Source: Flectonema sp. DT1601 (lineage: Eukaryota > Euglenozoa > Diplonemea > Diplonemida > Diplonemidae). Taken from it: 64,000 nucleotides of DNA. Below are positions 18,286 to 26,325 of this stretch, in pieces. The DNA is taken from NCBI GenBank assembly GCA_964019425.1, contig OZ025838.1:324501-388500 (forward strand), read 5' to 3'. The translations under genes were made by a program, and so were the position numbers. The notes beneath the pieces are model-generated. The model was not told where the DNA came from. It did no database searches and saw nothing but the letters and a program-made list of their open reading frames with translations. Position 1 is the first letter of the stretch. Each line of letters begins with the position of its first letter.

Positions 18286-21200
18286 GTCCACCGAGGAAGT
18301 GTCGCGTTGTAGGTAAGGAATTTCTCCCTGTCCACTGCGGGATCAGGGGATTTTGTAAAACCGCAGCTGTTGCTGATTTGAACATTGTCCGAAGCAATCC
18401 AAGGTTTGATAGAGTCAGGTTGAACGATCCCCACACTTTCTAGTTGACCTTCAGAACGGGGAATGAGGCCACCCCAGAAGCTTCGAGGCGATGCGAGTGA
18501 GTTGGTGTCCGGCACCCAGGTCATGGCTTTGTACCTGAAATAGGCAATTTTAGTCTGCTTTTCGATTTGTCTTTTAAACGGTAAGATGTCGGCTTCCCAA
18601 AGGAGCAACTCCCTCGGAGTACATCTGCTGCATCCTGTTACGAGTCTCGCTATTTTTCTCATCTCGAAGTCGATAGCATCCGTTTTATGCTGGTTGAGCA
18701 ACCAACCAAAGCTGTCCAGTGCATAGGAAATCCTCGCTGTCACGTACAAGTTTTTAACCATCTTTAGGGTCTTGTAGTCCAATTCATATGGCTGGAGGCA
18801 CTGCAGAAGGGAGATCCCTTTCTTCAGTTCGTCGTGTATTTTCTCTAACTGTTTATCAAACCTGAGCCTGTTATCAATGTAAACACCCAGATATTTCACT
18901 GAGTCCGTGATCGGCAGTAGGAAGGCAATTTTAATTTTCGCTTTGACATTCATCTCGTCGTGGATGTTCAACATCAGTAAATCTTCTAATTCTTGTTGAG
19001 TCCTGATGGGTTTCCCCTCTACTTCGAGGATCGTTTCACCACTCAGTAAAGTGGGCCTTGTCGTCGTCGTGTTGATCACGCTGTCTAGATCAAAATAGTC
19101 AATATCTAACGAACGTACTTCCAGTGATTTTGAGAATAAGAGTTCGCGGTCGCTAGTATCAGTCAGGGTTACTTCTTTCGATTGAATATCCATTTTCAGA
19201 GCGCAAGTCTTGGAGACTGAAAGTGCCATGTCATTATCACGGCACCACTTGTCAACGATGTCAAGTATTCGTTGAGCGTTTGAAATTGCTTCGTCCATGG
19301 TCGAGCCAAATACTGCACAAGCGGTGTCGTCTGCATACAGTGCGGTCAAAGTCGTTTCCTTCTCTTGTGAGAGAATCTTACACAGATCGTCAACATATAT
19401 TAAATAGAGTAGTGGGCCTAAGATTGATCCTTGAGGCACTCCTTTTGACAGCGTACGAAACTTACTGAAATGTCCATTTGCATCAACTCTGACCTTCCTA
19501 TTGGTTAGAAAGTCCGTTATCCATCGAACGATGAAGGTTGGGATGCCCATTCTTTGTAGTTTTGAAAGTAAAATTCGATGGTTAATCCTATCGAAGGCTG
19601 CTGTGAAATCGAATGACAAGAAGACTGACCTCCTCCCCTTCGTGTGGTTGTTTACCATGGCGTCCACCAGAATTGTGATTTGTTCGCAGGTATTTCTGCC
19701 CCGTCTGAAGCCAGCTTGAATCGGACTGAGTGCTGAGTTTTCGGTAAGCCAATGCATGAGCCTGTCGTACACCAACCTCTCAGCCAGTTTGCCGACAACC
19801 GAAGTGAGTGTGATTGGTCTGTAGCTTTTAATATCGTTCCGCGGTTTGCCCGACTTGAACATCGGTTTGATTAACCCCTGTTTCCAAAGATACGGAACAT
19901 TGGAGGATCTCCACGAAGAATTGATCACCTTTAATAAACAATCAACTGCCTTCTGAGATAAGTTCTTAAGCATTTCGTTGTGAATACCGTCAGGGCCTGC
20001 TGCTTTGCGAGGCTTCAGGTTTTTAATTGCTGCTGATATCTCGGTATCTGTGAAGTCACAACAGATGTCCAATTCCAAGTCTTCTTTCTTCAATGAAGGG
20101 GCTTCGAGTTTAGCAGCATCCCCATCGGCCACGAAGAGGTCCAGAAATGCTGCAGGTAAATCGTTCTCAGATATATTTGATACGCTGATGTCCTTACCAG
20201 CGTCCTGTTGGAGTTCTTTAATCTTCTTGAAGGCGAAGTTAAAGTTGTTCCCCTTCTTCAGTTGGTCTTTCAGGTGACTGCCTTTTGATTTTAGAGATTC
20301 TGGTGAAGAGGTCTTCCACTTACGTCGGCGCTTGCCCTTAAATAAGATTCTCCTCCGCACGTTCCTCGCAGCTACTTCATGTATTATGTTATTTAATAAT
20401 CCAACATTACCAGTGGCATCATCCGAGAACTTAGCCCTATCAATTCTTCTATCAAGTTGCTGTCTGAAAGCACTCCAGTTTGTAGATTTGAAATCCCAGA
20501 CAGTTCGTTTCCTTGCTCCAACTGTTGCTTGAGAGAGGTGAGCCATTGTGTCGAAGATAGCGAGTAGCGGTCGATGATCCGAGTTATGTTTACTGTCTTC
20601 ATTTATGATTGAAAATTCTTCTAATACAATTGATCCTTTAAAGAATATAACGTCAGGTGAGGTACCACCACCAGGAATGTCGTGTTTGGGCCGAGTTATT
20701 TGACCAGGTCTGTTTGCTACGAGAACGTCATTGCGATCCGCCCAATTAAATAATTCTTTACCAGATTTGGTTGTCCTGGTAGACCAGACCAGGTTGTGTG
20801 CGTTGAAGTCGCCCGCAATAATAGACTTCGTTGTGATCGGAAGATCATCTTCTCTAATGATACACCCAGGGGGAGCGTAAACGTTAATAACATTGACACC
20901 ACCAACATTCAGCATCATAGCTTCGATACCGCTTGTTCTCGAAAATAATTCTTCATCACTGATTCCTTGTGAGAAGCATCTCTTTGCCATTATTATAATG
21001 CCACCACCTTTTATATTTCTGTCCTTCCTATATGTATAATAGCCAGGGTGCGAAATGTGTTCCTTCGACCAGGTTTCCTGTAAGCACAGTACATCCGGCG
21101 AGTAGTGAGAAAGGAGTCTTTGAATATAAGACCCCTTCTGACTTATCGATCTACAGTTCCAGCTCAACACTGAGAGTAACGAATTTTCAGGTCCAGGGTT

Positions 21201-21290
21201 GCGTTCAACGTCGCCTGCCAGCAGTAATAAACTTCGGGTCAGTTCTTTTTCAGTTTGAGAGACAGTCGGTGCTGTTACAGTGGTCGGCAT
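18279..21290 (-). CDS. LINE endonuclease-reverse transcriptase (2A at N-terminus)
   Basis: About 1003 aa from the ATG at 21290. Numbering below starts one codon upstream, at the GTG at 21293. Residues 22-35 are the 2A-like LLLLAGDVERNPGP. The APE-type endonuclease follows: WN (about 45-46), QETW (E73), GDFNAHN (D162, N164), SPDVIFF (D214), SDHRP (D239-H240). The RT domain has the fingers motif YRPITLTSVVGKLAERLVYD, GFRRGRNTCEQ, FDFTAAFD (about 561-568), GVPQGSILGPLL and the active-site YADD (about 653). An extra segment of roughly 85 aa sits between the YADD palm and the conserved KYLGVYID. No internal stop or frame break is seen over this length, so the copy is young or under selection. Its frame is the same as that of ORF1 upstream. 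Confidence 0.93.
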   Translation of the reverse strand: MPTTVTAPTVSQTEKELTRSLLLLAGDVERNPGPENSLLSVLSWNCRSISQKGSYIQRLLSHYSPDVLCLQETWSKEHISHPGYYTYRKDRNIKGGGIIIMAKRCFSQGISDEELFSRTSGIEAMMLNVGGVNVINVYAPPGCIIREDDLPITTKSIIAGDFNAHNLVWSTRTTKSGKELFNWADRNDVLVANRPGQITRPKHDIPGGGTSPDVIFFKGSIVLEEFSIINEDSKHNSDHRPLLAIFDTMAHLSQATVGARKRTVWDFKSTNWSAFRQQLDRRIDRAKFSDDATGNVGLLNNIIHEVAARNVRRRILFKGKRRRKWKTSSPESLKSKGSHLKDQLKKGNNFNFAFKKIKELQQDAGKDISVSNISENDLPAAFLDLFVADGDAAKLEAPSLKKEDLELDICCDFTDTEISAAIKNLKPRKAAGPDGIHNEMLKNLSQKAVDCLLKVINSSWRSSNVPYLWKQGLIKPMFKSGKPRNDIKSYRPITLTSVVGKLAERLVYDRLMHWLTENSALSPIQAGFRRGRNTCEQITILVDAMVNNHTKGRRSVFLSFDFTAAFDRINHRILLSKLQRMGIPTFIVRWITDFLTNRKVRVDANGHFSKFRTLSKGVPQGSILGPLLYLIYVDDLCKILSQEKETTLTALYADDTACAVFGSTMDEAISNAQRILDIVDKWCRDNDMALSVSKTCALKMDIQSKEVTLTDTSDRELLFSKSLEVRSLDIDYFDLDSVINTTTTRPTLLSGETILEVEGKPIRTQQELEDLLMLNIHDEMNVKAKIKIAFLLPITDSVKYLGVYIDNRLRFDKQLEKIHDELKKGISLLQCLQPYELDYKTLKMVKNLYVTARISYALDSFGWLLNQHKTDAIDFEMRKIARLVTGCSRCTPRELLLWEADILPFKRQIEKQTKIAYFRYKAMTWVPDTNSLASPRSFWGGLIPRSEGQLESVGIVQPDSIKPWIASDNVQISNSCGFTKSPDPAVDREKFLTYNATLPRWTW
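21189..21230 (-). other. 2A-like translational recoding peptide
   Basis: LLLLAGDVERNPGP fits the 2A consensus D-(V/I)-E-x-N-P-G-P exactly. In known 2A peptides the ribosome fails to join Gly to the final Pro, releasing the upstream chain while continuing downstream. 2A motifs at similar places are known in trypanosome L1Tc/ingi and in some metazoan APE-type LINEs. A hydrophobic Leu run precedes it, so an additional signal-like role is possible. Confidence 0.9.
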
Positions 21291-21356
21291 CACCAGAACT
21301 TTACTTTGATGTGACTCATTTTTAGACTTTGAAGGTAACGGTGTTCGTTTGTCAAG

Positions 21357-22202
21357 TCAGTTTGAGTCCATTTCAACATCAGTCGTTTCAGTAGTATCGG
21401 TTGGTTCTTCAGCACAGTGTCGCTTCAAATCACCAGATATAACTGGACCCTTGCCCGGGTTGAAGGTCGGCCCCAATTTGACCGGCTTTTCTTTTCTAGT
21501 TTCCTTGTTGATTACAAGGTACGCATCTTTGCCCATGTCGACGAAGCTTGATGATGGAACCGATTCAGAGATTGCAATTAACGTTTTGTTGCCTCCCTTA
21601 TGAAAACTAGCCACAATTGTGTGACTCCACTTGTATGCGTGCAACAGGTGATCGCTGATCTGTTGCGTCGTGAACTTCTTAATAGCCAGTGATTTAATTA
21701 TAAAACGCTGACCAGTCGGCAGTGCGGGTTTCAGAGAATCCCCGAGTGATTCTCTCACTTTTTGAGTAAACCCGGGTTGAACTTTCAGCCCAAAGCACTC
21801 TCGGAACTTCGTAATGTAGAAGCTACCTTTGATTGCTGAAAGAACTGAAAGTTTGCCCAGCACCGCTTTGAAGCCCAAGTCCTTAACGAACTGAACTGTG
21901 TTCCAAGAGTCTTGGCCATTAGACCAAGATGGGTTTCTGATGAATAGATCTCTCTTCTCACTGGAGGTGTCGCTGTTGTTATATTCCAGAATTTCAGAGA
22001 TTCTGAAGTTTGGCACACGGATCGCCATAGATGTGTGCATATCGCATTTTTTAAATCCGAAGGGCGATGCCTTCAGCTCCCACTTTTTAATTAATTCTCT
22101 CACCTTAGTGGTAATTTTATTTTTATTCAGAAATTCTTCTTTTGAAACATTAAATATTTTTTTTGATTTTTTCAAAAACTTTTTTTTACAAGCTGGTGTC
22201 AA
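21357..22202 (-). CDS. LINE ORF1 protein, function not recognised
   Basis: An open frame of 281 codons lies on the minus strand. The head is very Lys-rich (CKKKFLKKSKKIF) and the middle has no family I recognise. The segment HTIVASFHKGGNKTLIAISE could be an RNA-binding fold, but this is only a guess. The tail is acidic (EEPTDTTETTDVEMDSN). There is no ATG at the head: the first codon after the upstream stop region is TTG, and the first Met is residue 55 (22040). So either the 5' end is truncated or initiation is unusual. It ends with TGA-C at 21357-21359. The same frame stays open through 22 sense codons to the ATG of the RT ORF. The two could therefore be one polyprotein if the TGA is read through. 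Confidence 0.75.
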   Translation of the reverse strand: MTPACKKKFLKKSKKIFNVSKEEFLNKNKITTKVRELIKKWELKASPFGFKKCDMHTSMAIRVPNFRISEILEYNNSDTSSEKRDLFIRNPSWSNGQDSWNTVQFVKDLGFKAVLGKLSVLSAIKGSFYITKFRECFGLKVQPGFTQKVRESLGDSLKPALPTGQRFIIKSLAIKKFTTQQISDHLLHAYKWSHTIVASFHKGGNKTLIAISESVPSSSFVDMGKDAYLVINKETRKEKPVKLGPTFNPGKGPVISGDLKRHCAEEPTDTTETTDVEMDSN

Positions 22203-22439
22203 CGACTATGGACTTCTTCACATAAGTCAAGGATAAAAAAAAAAAAGATAGTGAGAGAAGCTAACAGAAAGCTGTTTGGTAAGATTATGGAGGGTTCAGC
22301 AAGGGCGAAACCACCGATCAAACGGGTGATGCTTAGGCAATATCTTGATGCTACCGGAGGCCTGAGAGCGGCTCGATACCCCAAGGACATGCTGAGAGAA
22401 TCAGAGATAAGATCCCCATCGCCACTATTTTAGCAATCA
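22203..22439. other. Junction region upstream of the LINE
   Basis: A 12-nt A run lies at 22236-22247, then 190 bp with a plus-strand frame that ends ESEIRSPSPLF. That ending resembles KIEIRSVSPPK in the repeat-protein frame at 22740. This may be a small fragment of that family. Nothing else is recognised. Confidence 0.4.
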
Positions 22440-22581
22440 GTTTAACATGATTTATCCTATCAAATGCCTCAGTGAAGTCGAAAGAGAGTAGAATTGAACT
22501 CTTACCACCTTTTCTCGCACCATGAAGCGCATTGACCAGCAGTGAGATTTGCTCACAAGTATTCCTACCCCTTCTGAATGA

Positions 22582-23793
22582 GCAATAACGGAGTCACCAA
22601 CAAAGGAGAATTCCACAACAAAAACTACAGAAGTGGAAATTAATAAATCCACGGAGGAGGTAACAGATCTTGAGACAATGATTTCGGCAATCGAAAAAGC
22701 GGACAAAATGAAATCCATATTGACACCGGGAAAAGTCAATAAGATAGAGATAAGGTCCGTATCACCACCAAAGATATGCCAGGATAACATGCCGACCCTG
22801 TACATATCGCCGATGGTGAAGATACCGCCATTACCGGTATTACTATCACTAGTGTTACCAAGACCATCAATAATTCCAATGACAATACCGAAGATTATAA
22901 AAATGGAACCTTCGATAATGCAAAAAAATATATCGCTACCATCAAATAGTTTTCAGAAGACGCAAGTCATTGCAAATGATGCACTTACGGCCCCACCGAC
23001 AATCCCGACATTGATGCCAGCAACGATTTCAAAGGAAGCACAATCGACACCATCAACAGTACTTCAAAAGAAGACGCAAGTCATTGCAAATGATGCACTT
23101 ACAATGGCCCCACCGACAATCCCGACATTGATGCCAGCAACGATTTCAAATATATCACAATTAGCACCGCCGACTGTAATTCAGAAGAAGACGCAAGTCA
23201 TTGCTAATGATGCACTTACACAGGCCCCGCCGATAATTCCAACGCTGATGCCAGCAAGGATTTCAAATATATCACAATTAGCACCGCCGACTGTAATTCA
23301 GAAGAAGACACAAGTCATTGCAAATGATGCACTTACAATGGCCCCACCGGCAATCCCAATGTTGATGCCAGCAACGATCTCAAAGGTATCACAATTGGAA
23401 CCTCCAACTGTACGTCGAAGTGTGATGCTGCAATCTATGAAAACGATACAATTACCGATTGTATCACCATTGGATCTGGATCATAATGATGTGGATATGA
23501 TCGATATGCCGTCACCAGCAACAGTACAACTGGATACGGACACTGACGTGGTAATGGAAACTATGTCACCAGAGACGCAGGAATCACCAGAGCATAGATA
23601 TGCTGGCTTAATGACCCCATCCAACGACAAGATGATGGAGTCACCACCAATAACTCCGATGAAGATTAAGACTCCACTGAAAATAAAGACGCCTCTGAAG
23701 ATCGAAACTCCGACTAAAATAATTCCCCAAACCCAACAAGCATGTTGGGATGGAAAGAACCTCGAATTAATACGAAGTTTGTCAAAAGAATGA
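22582..23793 (+). pseudogene. Repeat-rich Pro/Thr protein (TPEHR/CW family), 5'-truncated
   Basis: The frame is open from the insertion edge (ITESPTKENSTT), so the true start is missing; the first ATG is at 22678. It is a low-complexity Pro/Thr/Ile/Met-rich protein with four tandem repeats of about 38-39 aa at 22950-23420. Each contains KTQVIANDAL, then PPTIPTLMPATIS. The C-terminal part has SPEHRYAGLMTP, repeated PLKIKTP units, and CWDGKNLELIRSLSKE before TGA 23791-23793. I recognise no enzyme or structural family. The second copy at 11894-12435 shows that the C-terminal motif is conserved. Confidence 0.6.
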
Positions 23794-24228
23794 CAATCGG
23801 AGAAAATAGTCACCACATACAGACTAAGCTCAACTACACCACAAACAGTAGCCAGGAAGATGGAAACACCACCTACTGTAAGCAGTAAAGCCACGAATTC
23901 CGGAACAACAATACCGATTACACCACAAAAGGTATCAAGAGTACTAACATACACAGATACAGAGAATATCGGTAAAACTTGCAAATATTGCAATAAATCC
24001 TGGAAGTCATTTATTGACCATATCAATAAATGTGGAATATTCAGAGCATCAAAAGAATATCCAACATATGTTGATGAAGATGATAACACTTCATTTACGG
24101 TCACTGAATACAAAACAGATCCTCGAAATAGTATTGTAACTGTTATAAAAGATGAGACAGAAACTCATATGTTATCTATCAAAAAGAATGGCAAGTTGGC
24201 AACACAAACAGTCGCTGATGAAACTTAA
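23794..24228 (+). pseudogene. Second ORF of the retroposed unit, C2HC finger
   Basis: This continues in the same frame as the upstream ORF after a single TGA (TGA-CAA). It reads KIVTTYRLSSTTPQTVARKM, then KTCKYCNKSWKSFIDHINKC, a C-x2-C-x9-H-x3-C zinc-finger pattern. It ends at TAA 24226-24228. In the related copy at 12.1 kb a stop lies at the same alignment position and the downstream frame is also partly conserved. So this may be one protein with readthrough, or the downstream half may be independent. Confidence 0.55.
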
Positions 24229-24655
24229 AAGATAACTACATTTCAGTCCTGCACTGGAATGACTCAGTCTCAACATTTGACTGACTTACTTCTACACCAT
24301 ACTGATGAGAGAGAATAGAGGTAAGAGGTATATGGATTACTCTCGAAACCTAATAGTTACTTTAATATGCTAAGTTGCGCATCACCCTTAGTCACTGTAT
24401 TTAAAACTAATGTTAAATTATCTTTATGTTTTTATGATACAACACAGTTGTAATTTTTACAAAATCGAACATACATACCCCTTCTGAAACCTGCCTGAAT
24501 GAATGACAAGGCGTTATTTGATGTCAACCAGAACATCAGCCTGTCGTAAATTATCCGTTCAAGCATTTTACCCACTACAGATGTCAACGTGATCGGTCTG
24601 TAGCTGGATAGCTTTTCCTTGGGTTTACCCGGGTTTGATCATACCCTCTTTCCGG

Positions 24656-25282
24656 ACCTTCGCAAAATTTGTAAAGAATGCATTAGAAAGTTGAAAGAGA
24701 ATATGAAAACAACATACTTGCGAAAATATACACCGATGGTTCTGTAAGTGAAGGGACCGGAGGATCATCTGTTGTGATTTATTATGAAAACAGAGTTATA
24801 GAGGGGACGTACCTGCAGGCAAACTGTGCTCTTCCTTTAGGTCGGAGTTGTTTGCAATTTATTACGCTCTCAATGCAACACTGAAATCTTTTAAGGAAAA
24901 ATCAAGAGAGGAACTAGAGAACAAGGCAGTTCTGATCCTATCGGACTCACACAGTGCTTTATCTGAACTGGAATGTAAAAGTGGACTACAAAACTGTCAC
25001 AACAAAAATGAAAAATTTACATACAAAGGCAAGATTGGAAATAAAGAATCATTTCCGCCGAAATTCAACAGGGAAATGGAAATACTAATATCACAAATAA
25101 GAATGGGTAAGGCATGCTTTACTACAAAACAAATTGATAACCGATATGGAAATGGATTGTGTCTCTGCTGTGAGGTGGAGGACACAGTGCAACACTTTGT
25201 TTGTGAATGTCCAGCATTCTACAAAGAAACGAAAATGAATTTAAACTCGCTTATATTAACAGAAGACGAGCAATGCTATTAA
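24656..25282 (+). pseudogene. LINE RNase H and zinc-finger fragment, plus strand
   Basis: Frames encode KIYTDGSVSEGTGGSS (first Asp), then after a one-base frame change SELFAIYYALNATLKSF (Glu), LILSDSHSALSELE (second Asp), and a C-terminal CLCCEVEDTVQHFVCECP zinc motif. These match the RNase H-finger arrangement of the LINE at 17.4-18.3 kb but are diverged and in the opposite orientation. There is one frameshift near 24840 and no upstream RT, so it is a dead remnant of a different LINE copy. Confidence 0.8.
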
Positions 25283-25482
25283 AATATTTATCTGACTTGG
25301 ACTTGTCCAGAGAATAAAATTAAAAGGAACTTAACTCGTATGGAACACTGTAATTTGTACATAATCTATGAAAATTTTCTTACACAAGCAAGGAAGCTGG
25401 AGGATGCAGGTTCGTGCTGCACAAGGTTCGTCATCTGAAGGTAGAGCTGACAGTTTGATGACGAGAAGACACTTATTTAGAT
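25283..25482. other. Spacer between LINE remnants
   Basis: About 200 bp without recognisable coding sequence. It is probably decayed LINE sequence. Confidence 0.35.
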
Positions 25483-25970
25483 GTACTCTCTGAGGATTTA
25501 ATACAAGTTGGAGTACCCCAAGGAAGTGTCCTACGACCACAGCTATTCTCGATATACATCGAAAGCCTTATACGAGAACTGAATTTATACACCAGCAGTC
25601 TTTGCGGATGATGTTGGGCTCGTGATGGCATCTCCAGATGTTAAAGGAATGGGGGACAAGGCTAACGCAGCACTTTCTCAAAATAGGCCACAGCATCCCA
25701 CATTTGTACGCTGCAGGTACGATAAAGAAACCTCCAGATGACAGTGTGGTACTCGAGAGTTTAGTTATAGACTAGATATGGGAACCCTTATGACTCTTCA
25801 CAAGAGGAGAAGACGAGAAGAGTGGATTGGAACCTGCGAACAGAGGCATCCACCTTTTATGGAAGGACTGACGAGACCACAAGAAGTCCTAATGTCCCGC
25901 TTCAGAGTTGGACACTGTAGATCTCTTCATTATACATACACAGCATGGTTAATATTAAAACTAGTGAAGT
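25483..25970 (+). pseudogene. Decayed LINE RT and C-terminal fragments, plus strand
   Basis: 25483-25680 reads VGVPQGSVLRPQLFSIYIES and, after a frame change, VFADDVGLVMASPD, the RT palm with an F-A-D-D active site. 25778-25970 reads RPQEVLMSRFRVGHCRSLHYT, typical of the segment after RNase H in I-type LINEs. Spacing is far too short for an intact protein, so internal deletions have occurred. Base changes are many, which makes this the oldest-looking LINE copy here. Confidence 0.7.
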
Positions 25971-26325
25971 AGTGAGTAACGTGGAGGACTAATTCTTAAA
26001 GGAGAATCAACGCGGCATGTCTAACTTGGTACTCGTGCTGTTAAACAGAGTAATAAGTTCTGCAAAACTGTCTTTTAATTACGCGTCCGGCGGTGAAATT
26101 CTGAACGAACCGCAAACCTTATTACAGTTTTAAAGTATGTTTATCCAACATTTCTTCGTTAATTCATTGGTTGCGTTATTTTTACCCGAACGATTGTAAA
26201 TTAATTTCTTCTACACATCTGTAGATTGTTGTGGTTAGTTTCCGAGTAATCTTTTATCCTTGTTTAGTAGACGCTCAATTGTCTCCCCCATCAGTTGCTT
26301 TTACAAAACAAATAAATAATAAACG

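Larger units (their letters stand above)
17377..22202 (-). mobile_element. LINE (APE-RT-RNase H type) with 2A peptide
   Basis: Three coding blocks on the minus strand form one non-LTR retrotransposon: ORF1 (22202-21357), endonuclease-reverse transcriptase (21290-18279) and RNase H plus zinc finger (18285-17377). All catalytic motifs are present, so its coding capacity looks nearly whole. APE endonuclease plus RNase H places it near the I/ingi-type branch; I cannot fix the clade. The 5' end is unclear: ORF1 has no ATG at its head, and a T-rich tract in the sense strand lies at 22236-22247. The 3' end is also unclear. An A-rich sense stretch (AAGAAAAATAAAAAAG, about 16908-16923) could be its tail, which would put it about 30 bp upstream of the tRNA-Phe. 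No target duplication was found. Confidence 0.88.
22580..24474 (+). mobile_element. 5'-truncated retroposed copy with 13-bp target duplication
   Basis: TACCCCTTCTGAA occurs at 22567-22579 and again at 24475-24487, bracketing 1,895 bp inserted in a LINE RT gene. The insert starts in the middle of an open frame, typical of 5' truncation in target-primed reverse transcription. It carries the repeat-protein ORF, a TGA, a second in-frame ORF and about 245 bp of 3' sequence ending AAATCGAACATACA. Its last 80 bp resemble 41588-41660. There is no poly-A tail. It may be a LINE relative that carries only its ORF1-like gene (compare mammalian HAL1) or a retrocopy of a host gene family. Confidence 0.75.
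22440..24655 (-). pseudogene. LINE reverse transcriptase fragment, split by an insertion
   Basis: Minus-strand 24655-24475 encodes YRPITLTSVVGKMLERIIYD and then IQAGFRRG. The frame resumes at 22579-22440 with RNTCEQISLLVNALHG and ILLSFDFTEAFDRINH. The two halves join at GGGGTA/GGAAT exactly as in the whole LINE at 19690. The interruption (22580-24474) is flanked by a 13-bp direct repeat. A one-base change of frame near 24630 (GGGTTTACCCGGG) marks decay. Both ends of the fragment are truncated. It differs clearly from the neighbouring LINE, so it is another family member. Confidence 0.85.

Noticed and set aside
21357-21359. TGA reassigned as a sense codon in this genome
   Set aside because: The giant gene and the other host genes use TGG for Trp and no in-frame TGA, and the LINE RT ends at TGA just where RNase H begins in another frame. 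Readthrough is the simpler idea.
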